A DNA stretch of 64,000 nt from Rosenbergiella epipactidis (GTDB lineage Bacteria; Pseudomonadota; Gammaproteobacteria; Enterobacterales; Enterobacteriaceae). The notes beneath the pieces are model-generated. The model was not told where the DNA came from. It worked only from the letters and a program-made list of their open reading frames with translations, and made no database searches. A program made the translations under genes and the position numbers. This document shows positions 36,591-44,580 of the stretch, piece by piece (position 1 is the first letter of the stretch; each line of letters begins with the position of its first letter). The stretch spans positions 209,304 through 273,303 of the forward strand of contig NZ_JABBFQ010000004.1 of NCBI RefSeq assembly GCF_018494055.1. The letters are read 5' to 3'.

Positions 36591-37279
36591 GTGATCGTCA
36601 AGACTGGCCAGCTGGCTATTATATTGGTTCTCGTCAATCAGTACCTGATGCGTCGATAATTGATGCCTACCGTCAACTTCCTGTACCGAATATTGGCGAT
36701 TGTATGGGACGTACGGTCGCTGCACGGGGTCTAGTTCCTTACCACAATGATCCTCAACATGTCCTCTGTGGTCCCGCCCTCACGGTAAAGGTTCGCCCCG
36801 GTGATAACCTAATGATCCACAAAGCCATAGAAATGGCACAGCCCGGTGATGTGATTGTGGTTGACGGTGCAGGCGATCTGACTCAAGCGTTGATCGGCGG
36901 CCTAATGAGAACCTCAGCGTTAACCAAAAAAATTGCAGGCTTTATCATTGATGGCGCTATTAGGGATGTCAATGAGTGGGCAGAAGGCGGTGTGGCGGTC
37001 TACGCGCGGGGGAATATTTTACGGGGGCCAAGCAAAGATGGGCCAGGTGAAGTCAATGTGACGATTTCTTGTGCAGGACTTCTTGTTTCCCCGGGGGATC
37101 TCATTATTGCCGATGCCGATGGCGTGATTGCAATTCCCTATGAGGAACTTTCTGGACTTTTGCCTCAAGTCCAAGCCCATGCTCAGCGTGAAGAAAAAAT
37201 TCGTCAAACCAATCTTTCGGGAACAGCTGATCCAGAGCGTTTTAATAGCTTATTACGCGCTAAAGGCTGTCCGGTATAG
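36587..37279 (+). CDS. RraA-fold 4-hydroxy-2-oxo acid aldolase (HMG/CHA aldolase type)
   Basis: 230 residues. Class II pyruvate aldolases of this fold carry G-X20-R-D-X2-E/D; here a Gly of IGGLMR is followed by exactly 20 residues and then RDVNE (near residues 105-131). That separates it from RraA proteins that only inhibit RNase E and lack the full motif. Expected activity is cleavage of 4-hydroxy-4-methyl- or 4-carboxy-4-hydroxy-2-oxo acids to pyruvate, or oxaloacetate decarboxylation, with a divalent metal. Other family landmarks: NIGDCMGR, CGPALTVKVRPGDNLMIHKAI and PGDLIIADADGVIAIP. Coupled to the upstream dehydrogenase. Confidence 0.88.
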   Translation: MSDRQDWPAGYYIGSRQSVPDASIIDAYRQLPVPNIGDCMGRTVAARGLVPYHNDPQHVLCGPALTVKVRPGDNLMIHKAIEMAQPGDVIVVDGAGDLTQALIGGLMRTSALTKKIAGFIIDGAIRDVNEWAEGGVAVYARGNILRGPSKDGPGEVNVTISCAGLLVSPGDLIIADADGVIAIPYEELSGLLPQVQAHAQREEKIRQTNLSGTADPERFNSLLRAKGCPV

Positions 37280-37361
37280 ATACCACGCCATAAGAATGAA
37301 AAAGATAGACTAACGTTAAGGTGTCCTTGTTCAACCCTCTGTTCAGTAAGGCTTTTACATT

Positions 37362-38486
37362 ATGATAAGAAAACTCAGTATTTTTACAGCACTCCTTCTC
37401 ACTTCACATGTTTATGCAACGGATACGCTACCGGTAAAATTACCGACGCAGCAAGATATGCGCCTACAGCAAGTTGCCACCTCAAACCATATCTGGAATG
37501 GCGTGACCGTCGCCGCCAATGGCCGAATATTTGCCTCTTTTACTCAAACTGAAGGCAAAGGCTTACAACTTGGTGAAGTCGGGGCTGAAGGGAAAATTAC
37601 CCCCTACCCCGATCAAGACTGGAATACTCGGCAACAGAATGACCCTGAGCACCACTTCCTTCATGTCAATGCCGTCCGCATTGGGCCAGATGGTAATCTT
37701 TGGGTGATGGATGCAGGAAATACTGGCATTGGCACCGGTGCTAAATCCGTTGTCGGCGCAGGTAAGTTAGTTAAAATTGATATCGCAACCAATAAAGTTA
37801 TCGCGACCTACGTGATCAAACCGCCAGTCCAAAAACCTGAAAGTTATCTAGACGATGTCCGTTTTAATGGTGATTACGCCTATATCACCGATCCTGGAGC
37901 TGTCGGACTGGTCGTGCTAAATCTGAAGACTCAACAGGCCCATCGTGTCTTAGATAACCACCCACTATCAATCGATCACCAGCCGATTTATGCTGATGGG
38001 AAGAAACTCTACCTTCCTAGCGGTAAAGAAAAACGAGTTGGATTGGATCAACTTGAGGTCTCACCTGATGGTAAATGGCTGTATTATCAAGCAATACCGG
38101 GTCCCCTTGCTCGGATCGAAACGCGTTATTTAAATGACGAAAAGCTTTCTACAGCAGAAGTAAACCGCCATGCAGAGAAATTTCTCGATACCTGGAGCAC
38201 TGGAGGTACTGCTATTGATAGCCGTGGCAACATTTATGCCTCGAATATTAATACTCGATCAATTAATAAGATCAGTCCTGAAGGGAAAGTGACCACAGTG
38301 ATTAGCGACCCTCGCTTAATCTGGGTGGATGCCATGTGGGTAAGTCATGGCGCATTATGGATGCCTGCAGCCCAAATCAACCGTTCACCCGCTACAACAG
38401 GCGGTAAACCCTCGACTGTCGATTATCCAGTAAGGATGTATAAACTTTCACTCCCTATTGAGCCTTCCGCTCGCGATCACCAGTAA
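37362..38486 (+). CDS. Periplasmic MRJP/SMP-30-like beta-propeller protein (possible lactonase)
   Basis: 374 residues with signal peptide MIRKLSIFTALLLTSHVYA. Six-bladed propeller of the major royal jelly protein family: IWNGVTVAANGRIFASFTQ, NAVRIGPDGNLWVMDAG, YLDDVRFNGDYAYITDPG, LDQLEVSPDGKWLYYQAIPG, GGTAIDSRGNIYASNI and RLIWVDAMWVS. Bacterial members are thought to be lactonases or sugar-acid binding proteins. It follows the aldolase by 82 bases on the same strand. With periplasmic sugar dehydrogenases nearby, hydrolysis of an aldonolactone product is a reasonable guess, not shown. Confidence 0.8.
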   Translation: MIRKLSIFTALLLTSHVYATDTLPVKLPTQQDMRLQQVATSNHIWNGVTVAANGRIFASFTQTEGKGLQLGEVGAEGKITPYPDQDWNTRQQNDPEHHFLHVNAVRIGPDGNLWVMDAGNTGIGTGAKSVVGAGKLVKIDIATNKVIATYVIKPPVQKPESYLDDVRFNGDYAYITDPGAVGLVVLNLKTQQAHRVLDNHPLSIDHQPIYADGKKLYLPSGKEKRVGLDQLEVSPDGKWLYYQAIPGPLARIETRYLNDEKLSTAEVNRHAEKFLDTWSTGGTAIDSRGNIYASNINTRSINKISPEGKVTTVISDPRLIWVDAMWVSHGALWMPAAQINRSPATTGGKPSTVDYPVRMYKLSLPIEPSARDHQ

Positions 38487-38491
38487 GCGCC

Positions 38492-38520
38492 AAGCCCCTC
38501 TCCCCACCATGAGGGGCCTT
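38492..38520. terminator. Hairpin between convergent MRJP and LysR genes
   Basis: CCCCTC (38495-38500) pairs with GAGGGG (38511-38516), with flanking AAG/CTT extending the stem across one bulged base. It ends at the LysR stop region. Weak T run; bidirectional role inferred from position. Confidence 0.45.
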
Positions 38521-39409
38521 AACTCAGTTGTTCAAAGCGACTGACTAGGCTATCAATAAAAATACGAGTTCTTGAAGGCATTAAGCGTGTCGCAGGGAAT
38601 ACTATCCATACCGGACGTTTTTTACTCTGCCACTCGGGCAACACTCGGACTAATTCCCCTGATTCAACATAATGCTGTACCGAATGGGCGGCAATCCGAG
38701 TGACTCCCGCACCGCGTAGTGCAAGATTAACCAGGATATTGGGTGAGTTTGCCACCGTTTTAGTCGGTAATTCACCCTGCCAATGGCGTTGACCGCTTAA
38801 TAAGCTCAATGGTGAAGTATCACTGTGCAGACGTAGCAAAGAATGAGCGAGCAGATCGTCCGGCTGACGAATCTTTGCGGCGTGATATAAATAACTCGGT
38901 GCCGCGTAGAGTCCTAATTCGAAATGCCCTAATAATCGCGCGGCGAGCGAGGCATCATCAGCTAAGGCCCCAATCCTCAAGGCAAGATCAAAGCCTTCTG
39001 CGATTAAATCGACTCGCCGCTGCGAGACGTCAATATCCAAAGTAATCTGCGGATACTCTGCAATAAAGTCGGCCAAAAACGCGCTAATTAACGCTTGGGT
39101 AAAATCACCGGGTAAGGAAACCCGTAATTTGCCACTGGGCACGATACTTCGATGTTCGATTAATGCATCGATTGCAGTAATCTCCGCGGCGATCTGTTGA
39201 GTATGCCTGAGTATCGCTTGCCCGAAGGGGGTTATTGTCATTTTACGGGTGGTGCGAATAAATAAGCGCTCACCCAGCTGCTGCTCGACTGCGGCGATAC
39301 GTCGAGAGAGCGTAGAGGCTGGGATATCAAGCCTGTCAGCCGCTTTAGTAAAACTGCCTTCCTCCGCAATCCGCGTAAAGAGCAGCAAATCGTTAGCATC
39401 GACGCGCAC
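38519..39409 (-). CDS. LysR family transcriptional regulator (CrgA/DmlR-like)
   Basis: 296 residues. HTH region DLLLFTRIAEEGSFTKAADRLDIPASTLSRRIAAVEQQLGERLFIRTTRKM is typical of the LysR subgroup containing CrgA, AaeR and DmlR. Effector domain from about 92 (SGKLRVSLPGDFTQALIS). Divergent from the DoxX gene at 39522 with a 112-base gap, a usual arrangement for a LysR regulator and its target. Convergent with the MRJP gene. Confidence 0.92.
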   Translation of the reverse strand: MRVDANDLLLFTRIAEEGSFTKAADRLDIPASTLSRRIAAVEQQLGERLFIRTTRKMTITPFGQAILRHTQQIAAEITAIDALIEHRSIVPSGKLRVSLPGDFTQALISAFLADFIAEYPQITLDIDVSQRRVDLIAEGFDLALRIGALADDASLAARLLGHFELGLYAAPSYLYHAAKIRQPDDLLAHSLLRLHSDTSPLSLLSGQRHWQGELPTKTVANSPNILVNLALRGAGVTRIAAHSVQHYVESGELVRVLPEWQSKKRPVWIVFPATRLMPSRTRIFIDSLVSRFEQLS

Positions 39410-39521
39410 TTATTATCCCATATTTGAAATTATCTTACTCATTCTAGCCATTTATTCCATCCTCTGCGAGCGCTAAAGTCTGTCGCTAACAACGACCTCC
39501 AGCCAAATAATGAGGATTTTT

Positions 39522-39935
39522 ATGCAATATTTCTCCTTTACTCGACAACAACCGAGTGTGCTACTCATCGCCCGAATCTTACTGATGTTACTCTTTGTCA
39601 TTTTCGGCTATCAAAAACTGATTCACTTCGGCGGCACCGTCGACTATATGAAGGCATTAGGCACTCCCTTGCCGACAGTTGGCGCATTAATTGCGGTAGC
39701 CCTCGAATTCTTTGCGGGTTTGGCGATTATGCTGGGCTTTTTTACTCGACCAATCGCGATCATTATGGCGATCTACACCTTGGCTACCGCGATTATCGGT
39801 CACCCTTTCTGGTCGATAAGTGGCGCTGCACAGATGGCAGCAGAGATTAATTTCTACAAAAATATCAGTATTATTGGTGGGCTATTACTGCTCTCTGTGA
39901 CGGGAGCAGGACCTTACTCTCTCGATAAAAAGTAG
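39522..39935 (+). CDS. DoxX family membrane protein (YqjF-like)
   Basis: 137 residues, four membrane helices. IARILLMLLFVIFGYQKLIHFGGTVDYMKALG, LIAVALEFFAGLAIMLGFFTRPIAII and the ending VTGAGPYSLDKK match E. coli YqjF. The ATG at 39522 has GAGG seven bases upstream; the ATG at 39510 overlaps that RBS. The likely regulator is the divergent LysR gene. Third DoxX gene of the window; the physiological substrate is not known. Confidence 0.87.
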   Translation: MQYFSFTRQQPSVLLIARILLMLLFVIFGYQKLIHFGGTVDYMKALGTPLPTVGALIAVALEFFAGLAIMLGFFTRPIAIIMAIYTLATAIIGHPFWSISGAAQMAAEINFYKNISIIGGLLLLSVTGAGPYSLDKK

Positions 39936-39942
39936 TTAATTA

Positions 39943-39971
39943 ACACGCCCTTCTTCTGGCGGAGGGCGTGT
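39943..39971. terminator. Bidirectional hairpin between DoxX and VOC genes
   Basis: ACACGCCCT (39943-39951), 11-base loop, AGGGCGTGT (39963-39971); a perfect nine-base stem between convergent genes. Confidence 0.55.
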
Positions 39972-39975
39972 CGAC

Positions 39976-40353
39976 TTACTCTCCCTGCGTTTGATAAAAG
40001 GCGCAGAGCTTATTCCCTGTTGGATCACGCAAGTAGGCCACGCATTTACCGTCTTCACGGATATGGGGCGCCGATTCAGCACTACTCCCGCCATGGCTGA
40101 TCCCCGCCTGATGCCAAGCATAGACCGCTTCGCAACTTGCTAACTCAAAACCAATAGTCCCGCCATTCGCCGCTGTAGCAGGCTGGCCATTAATCGGAAG
40201 AGTAATAATGAAACGCTGTTTTCCCTGCCGATAAAAAGGACGCTCGAATTTGTCTATCCCCTGCTCGTCGAGTGGCATGTGGGAAAAAATCGCGTCATAA
40301 AACCGCTGAGCAACGGCAATCTCTTTAGCACCGACCACAACATGACTATACAT
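39976..40353 (-). CDS. VOC (glyoxalase/bleomycin resistance) superfamily protein
   Basis: 125 residues, one vicinal-oxygen-chelate unit. Starts MYSHVVVGAKEIAVAQRFYDAIF, the first beta-alpha-beta module with a possible metal His at position 4; second module IGFELASCEAVYAWHQAGISHGG; ends YLRDPTGNKLCAFYQ, characteristic of the family. Would act as a homodimer. Function open: a lyase, isomerase or binding protein for an electrophile. Upstream is the divergent crtZ promoter region (194 bases). Confidence 0.85.
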   Translation of the reverse strand: MYSHVVVGAKEIAVAQRFYDAIFSHMPLDEQGIDKFERPFYRQGKQRFIITLPINGQPATAANGGTIGFELASCEAVYAWHQAGISHGGSSAESAPHIREDGKCVAYLRDPTGNKLCAFYQTQGE

Positions 40354-40547
40354 AACGACCTCTTAATAATAAGTGAGCCGACTTGGCGACCCGATAAGAC
40401 AATAATTGATATTACATCGCACTGCTCGCTACGGGGCAGTTTATTGACTATGCTATTTTCTGACGGCTGACTTCTGGGTAACCCTTTGCAATATAACGCT
40501 AGGGAATCAATTGGCCCAATCATAATCTGTTAACAAGGATTAACTGA

Positions 40548-41078
40548 ATGCCGTGGTTTATTAATCTATTAATCGTTGTCGTCATGGTGCTGGTGATGGA
40601 GGTCGTCGCCACCGCAATGCATAAATATGTTATGCATCGCTGGGGCTGGGGATGGCATCAATCTCATCATGAAACACGCCACGGGATCTTCGAAGTTAAC
40701 GATCTCTATGCGCTAGTATTCGCTGGGATCGCCATCGCACTGATCTTTGCCGGTAGCCATGGGATCTGGCCGCTACAGTGGATCGGCGCGGGAATGACTT
40801 TATATGGCGTGATCTACTTTATTCTGCACGATGGCTTGGTCCATCAGCGCTGGCCTTTTCGTTATGTTCCCCATAAAGGTTATCTGCGCCGTCTTTATCT
40901 GGCTCATCATTTCCACCATGCGGTCAGAGGCAAAGAAGACTGTGTCTCCTTTGGCTTTATCTACGCCCCGCCGGTGGAAAAAATTCAGGCTCAGCTTAAA
41001 GACTATAAAAAGCGCCAACGTGCTATGGCCGCTGCCACAAAGCGGCGGAACGCGGAGTCGTCGCCTGTAAACGACTAA
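40548..41078 (+). CDS. crtZ: Beta-carotene 3-hydroxylase CrtZ
   Basis: Hydroxylates both beta rings of beta-carotene to give zeaxanthin; di-iron membrane enzyme. 176 residues (Pantoea ananatis 175). The four His boxes are visible: HKYVMH (~25-30), HQSHH (~37-41), HDGLVH (~99-104) and HHFHH (~121-125). Membrane segments at 4-22 and 55-95. Transcribed toward the rest of the crt genes; its 3' end overlaps crtB by 56 bases, tail to tail. AAGGATT precedes the ATG. Confidence 0.96.
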   Translation: MPWFINLLIVVVMVLVMEVVATAMHKYVMHRWGWGWHQSHHETRHGIFEVNDLYALVFAGIAIALIFAGSHGIWPLQWIGAGMTLYGVIYFILHDGLVHQRWPFRYVPHKGYLRRLYLAHHFHHAVRGKEDCVSFGFIYAPPVEKIQAQLKDYKKRQRAMAAATKRRNAESSPVND

Positions 41079-41949
41079 CCACCACATCCCCGGCGGCAGC
41101 AATTAGCATCAGTAATTTTTCCCACTTAGCTGTCGACAGTCGCTGCTGCCATGCGCCTGCTCCCGCCTTTTTGACTCTCCGCCCAATTTCGCGGTAAACG
41201 CGCCGTGCTGTCGCCACTGCCCAAGCTGAACGTAACGGTAAGGCTGACAAGCCTTGGTAGGCAGAGTGGTAATAGGGATCAGCATAGTCCACTAGCCGTG
41301 CCGCGACACGGCTCAAGGCTTGACGGTGCTCAGGTGCCGCGAAATTGTCGAGGCTTAATCCTTCCTCCCTTAACCACTGCTCGGGAAGGTAGCAGCGCCC
41401 CGCTTCGGCGTCTTCCACGATATCTCGGGCGATATTGGTGAGCTGGAAGGCTAAGCCCAGATCGCAGGCGCTATCGAGTGTGGTCGATGATTTTGCCCCC
41501 ATAATCTGCGCCATCATCAACCCGACCACCCCCGCGACATGGTAACAATAGGTTAAAGTCTGGTTGAGGGTAACGTAGTGTGTTTGTTCAACATCCATCG
41601 CATAACCTTGCAGATGGTCGAATGCAAATTGTTGGCTTAAACCATGTTCATTGATGACCTGCTGTAACGCGGCAAACGCGGGAATCGATTGGGATTCCCC
41701 TGCGAAAGCACTGGCGGTTTGGCTACGTAGATCGGCTAAGCGTTCTGCAACCGTGTCGGCAGCGGGCTGCTCAGTACGAAAGCCAAGGACTTGGTCGTCG
41801 ATAGTATCGTCGCAATAACGACACCAGGCATAGAGCATTAATACGCTGCGTCGTGTCGCCAGATCGAAAAGCGTAGAAGCCGCAGCAAAACTTTTCGATC
41901 CAACCTCCATTGTCTGTTTAACATGTTCATCTAAATCGCGATTATCCAT
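41023..41949 (-). CDS. crtB: Phytoene synthase CrtB
   Basis: Condenses two geranylgeranyl diphosphates to 15-cis phytoene. 308 residues (P. ananatis 309). Aspartate-rich motifs YCDDTIDDQ (~49) and NIARDIVEDAEAGRCYLP (~173) and MAQIMG are diagnostic. The ATG at 41949 has GAGG six bases upstream; a TTG frame start four codons earlier was rejected. It overlaps crtI by eight bases and ends inside the 3' end of convergent crtZ. The C-terminus PRSAALWQRP matches the Pantoea enzyme, so the overlap is not an artefact of a lost stop. Confidence 0.96.
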   Translation of the reverse strand: MDNRDLDEHVKQTMEVGSKSFAAASTLFDLATRRSVLMLYAWCRYCDDTIDDQVLGFRTEQPAADTVAERLADLRSQTASAFAGESQSIPAFAALQQVINEHGLSQQFAFDHLQGYAMDVEQTHYVTLNQTLTYCYHVAGVVGLMMAQIMGAKSSTTLDSACDLGLAFQLTNIARDIVEDAEAGRCYLPEQWLREEGLSLDNFAAPEHRQALSRVAARLVDYADPYYHSAYQGLSALPLRSAWAVATARRVYREIGRRVKKAGAGAWQQRLSTAKWEKLLMLIAAAGDVVVSRLQATTPRSAALWQRP

Positions 41950-43435
41950 GATTATCCTCAATCATTAAGCCAGCCGTCGCCTTTGCTGAACCGAGTACGC
42001 CGGGCACCCCTGCACCGGGATGCGTGCCCGCGCCAACGAGATAAAGATTCTCAAGTGTTTTATCGCGATTATGCGGACGGAACCACGCACTTTGCGTCAA
42101 GATCGGTTCGATCGAGAAAGCCGATCCTTGAAATGCCTGTAACTGATCCCGAAAATCGAAGGGTGTAAACATTCTATGCACCACTAATTGGCTACGCAGA
42201 CCAGGCATATAATGCGCTTCGAGGTAAGCAAAGATCTTATCCCGTAACTTAGGTCCCTCTACCTCCCAATCCAACGCCGCGGTGCCGAGATGAGGCACGG
42301 GGGCTAAAACGTAATAACTGCCGCAGCCTTCTGGGGCAAGGGACGGATCGGTCACACAGGGGGCATGTAAGTAAAGGGAGAAGTCCTCTGCCAACCCATC
42401 GTGGTGAAAGATTTCATCGATCAATTCTCGGTAGCGAGGACCAAAACAGACGGTATGGTGGGCCAGCTGATCATGATGATGGTTAAGCCCAAAATAGAGC
42501 ACAAATAACGAGTTACTCATGCGTTTTTTGACGAGTTGCTCAGCATATTCCGCCGAAGGCTGATGTTCTCGTAATAGATGGCGGTAGGTATTCACCACAT
42601 CGGCATTGGAGGCTATCGCGGCGACGCTAAATTCACGACCATCTTCAAGCATTACCTGAGTAATACGCTGCTGGGCACAGGCGATTTGATCCACTTTCGC
42701 ATTAAGCAGCAACTCTCCTCCCAAATCCTGAAATAATTTCACCAACCCTTGTACTAAGGCGCCCGTTCCACCTCGCGGAAACCAGACGCCCCACTCACGC
42801 TCTAAGGCGTGAATTAAGGTATAGATTGATGATGTGGCAAAGGGGTTACCCCCGACCAAGAGTGAGTGGAAGGAAAAGGCCTGCCGCAGATGTTCGTCTT
42901 GAATATAGCTCGCGACTTTGCTGTATACGCTTCGCCAAGCTTGTAGCCGCCCCAATTGTGGGGCTGCGCGCAGCATATCTTTAAAAGAGAGAAAGGGGAC
43001 TGTCCCTAATTTTAAATAGCCCTCTTTAAAAACCGCTTGCGAGTAGGCGAGAAAACGCTGATAGCCTTGTACATCTGCGGGGTTAAACGCCAAAATCTGC
43101 CGGTCAAGTTCAGTTTGATCGTTGTCATAATCGAACACTTTACCGTTCTCCCAGCAAAGACGATAAAAAGGCTTCACTGGCAGCAGTTCGACATAGTCTT
43201 CAATACGTTTCCCAGCCAATTCAAACAGTTCAAAAAGTGCTGTGGGGTCGGTGATAACCGTCGGCCCCGCATCAAAGGTAAATCCCTGTTCTTGGTAGAC
43301 GTAAGCACGGCCGCCCGGTTTATCGCGCTGTTCCAATAATAGCGTAGGGATGCCTGCAGCCTGTAAACGAATGGCTAACGCTAATCCACCAAATCCGGCA
43401 CCGATAACGACTGTTTTTTTCATTCTCTCACTCAT
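41942..43435 (-). CDS. crtI: Phytoene desaturase CrtI
   Basis: FAD-dependent four-step desaturase making lycopene from phytoene. 497 residues from the first ATG; the second ATG (43423) would give 493, near the Pantoea 492. The FAD motif TVVIGAGFGGLALAIRLQAAGIPTLLLEQRDKPGGRAY is at the N-terminus and the desaturase signature GTHPGAGVPGVLGSAKATAGLM at the C-terminus. The first ATG overlaps the crtY stop as ATGA, favouring coupled initiation there; neither start has a strong Shine-Dalgarno. Confidence 0.95.
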   Translation of the reverse strand: MSERMKKTVVIGAGFGGLALAIRLQAAGIPTLLLEQRDKPGGRAYVYQEQGFTFDAGPTVITDPTALFELFELAGKRIEDYVELLPVKPFYRLCWENGKVFDYDNDQTELDRQILAFNPADVQGYQRFLAYSQAVFKEGYLKLGTVPFLSFKDMLRAAPQLGRLQAWRSVYSKVASYIQDEHLRQAFSFHSLLVGGNPFATSSIYTLIHALEREWGVWFPRGGTGALVQGLVKLFQDLGGELLLNAKVDQIACAQQRITQVMLEDGREFSVAAIASNADVVNTYRHLLREHQPSAEYAEQLVKKRMSNSLFVLYFGLNHHHDQLAHHTVCFGPRYRELIDEIFHHDGLAEDFSLYLHAPCVTDPSLAPEGCGSYYVLAPVPHLGTAALDWEVEGPKLRDKIFAYLEAHYMPGLRSQLVVHRMFTPFDFRDQLQAFQGSAFSIEPILTQSAWFRPHNRDKTLENLYLVGAGTHPGAGVPGVLGSAKATAGLMIEDNHG

Positions 43436-44580
43436 TTTATAAGCGGTGTAATAATGGCTTTTATCGCCGCGATCACCGGTACGGGAGGTTTGCCACTGAC
43501 CAGACGGAGTTTATCCCACAGCGTTAACTGCCCCGCATAAAAGCGAGTGATCAGTGGAGCCTTAAGACGATAGAATCGTTGCATCACTTCCCAACGCTGC
43601 GTCGCAGGGCCGGCAAGAAAAAGCATACGATTTAATAGGCGAAAGAAATGCTGCTTTCGCCATGATTGGCGTGAAAATTGGTAAGTCAACGCGCGTAAGC
43701 AAGGGCTGGTCATACAAGACATCTTCGCTATTTCATCGGCTAAGGCTACGGCATGTGGCAGTGAATAGCCGGTGGTGGCATGGTAGAGATTTGCCCGTAA
43801 GCCACTGGCGGCGAGAGGCTGTCCCGCCCAGAAGCGGCTGAATTTCCCTGCTAAAGTGATCGGTAAATTTCCGCACTCTTCGCGTAAAAGGGTCATCAAT
43901 TGCCAGCCCTGATCCTTAGCATACTCGCTGATATTGATTCGTCCGCGATCCAAAGAGAGATCGGCATGATCGATATAGTGCGTGTCTTCGATCAACAACT
44001 GATCTTCTGTCAGCGGTAAGGTGTAGACAAAGCGGTACCCTTGCTGCTGATCGACCGTGGCATCCATTAAAATTGGCCGAGTCATCCCATGGGGAGCGGC
44101 AAGCTGCCAGACTTGCCCGACAAATGCTTGCACACCAATCGCCATCGACTTGTCGGGGCGGAACCCTCGACCGTCAATCACGGCATGCGCAAAAATTTCC
44201 CGTCCGTCCTCCAGCTTAACCGAATGCTCGCTCAGCGTTTTCACCGCGGTTCCGGTCATGATTTGTCCGCCTAAGCGGTCGGTCAATTCGGTGGCGAGCT
44301 GCTCGGAAGTCAGAGTGTAATAGCCTCCGGCCAGGGTACGGCGTAGCGTTGGAAAGCGGACATCATAGCCAGACCAGCGATAGCGAATATAGGGTGCTAA
44401 CCATGCAAATTGACTCTCCGTTAAATCATCACCATGAAATGACCAGGTATGATTTCCTAACGGTTGGGCTTCGGCTTCAATAAGCAGTAACGAAAGCTGG
44501 GGCTGTTGGGCGTTGAGTCTGAGCGCAATCAGCGTATTGGCTAAGCCTGCACCGACCAAAATCAGATCGTAATCAGCCAT
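43432..44580 (-). CDS. crtY: Lycopene beta-cyclase CrtY
   Basis: Cyclises both ends of lycopene to beta-carotene. 382 residues, identical in length to the P. ananatis enzyme. N-terminal dinucleotide-binding DLILVGAGLANTLIALRL, IEAEAQPLGNHTWSFH, and the FAD-enzyme conserved segments GYRFVYTLPLTEDQLLIEDTHYID and LRANLYHATTGYSLPHAVALAD. ATG 44580 has AGAGGTGAAC upstream. The longer frame from 44610 has no RBS. It overlaps crtX by eight bases. Confidence 0.95.
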   Translation of the reverse strand: MADYDLILVGAGLANTLIALRLNAQQPQLSLLLIEAEAQPLGNHTWSFHGDDLTESQFAWLAPYIRYRWSGYDVRFPTLRRTLAGGYYTLTSEQLATELTDRLGGQIMTGTAVKTLSEHSVKLEDGREIFAHAVIDGRGFRPDKSMAIGVQAFVGQVWQLAAPHGMTRPILMDATVDQQQGYRFVYTLPLTEDQLLIEDTHYIDHADLSLDRGRINISEYAKDQGWQLMTLLREECGNLPITLAGKFSRFWAGQPLAASGLRANLYHATTGYSLPHAVALADEIAKMSCMTSPCLRALTYQFSRQSWRKQHFFRLLNRMLFLAGPATQRWEVMQRFYRLKAPLITRFYAGQLTLWDKLRLVSGKPPVPVIAAIKAIITPLIK

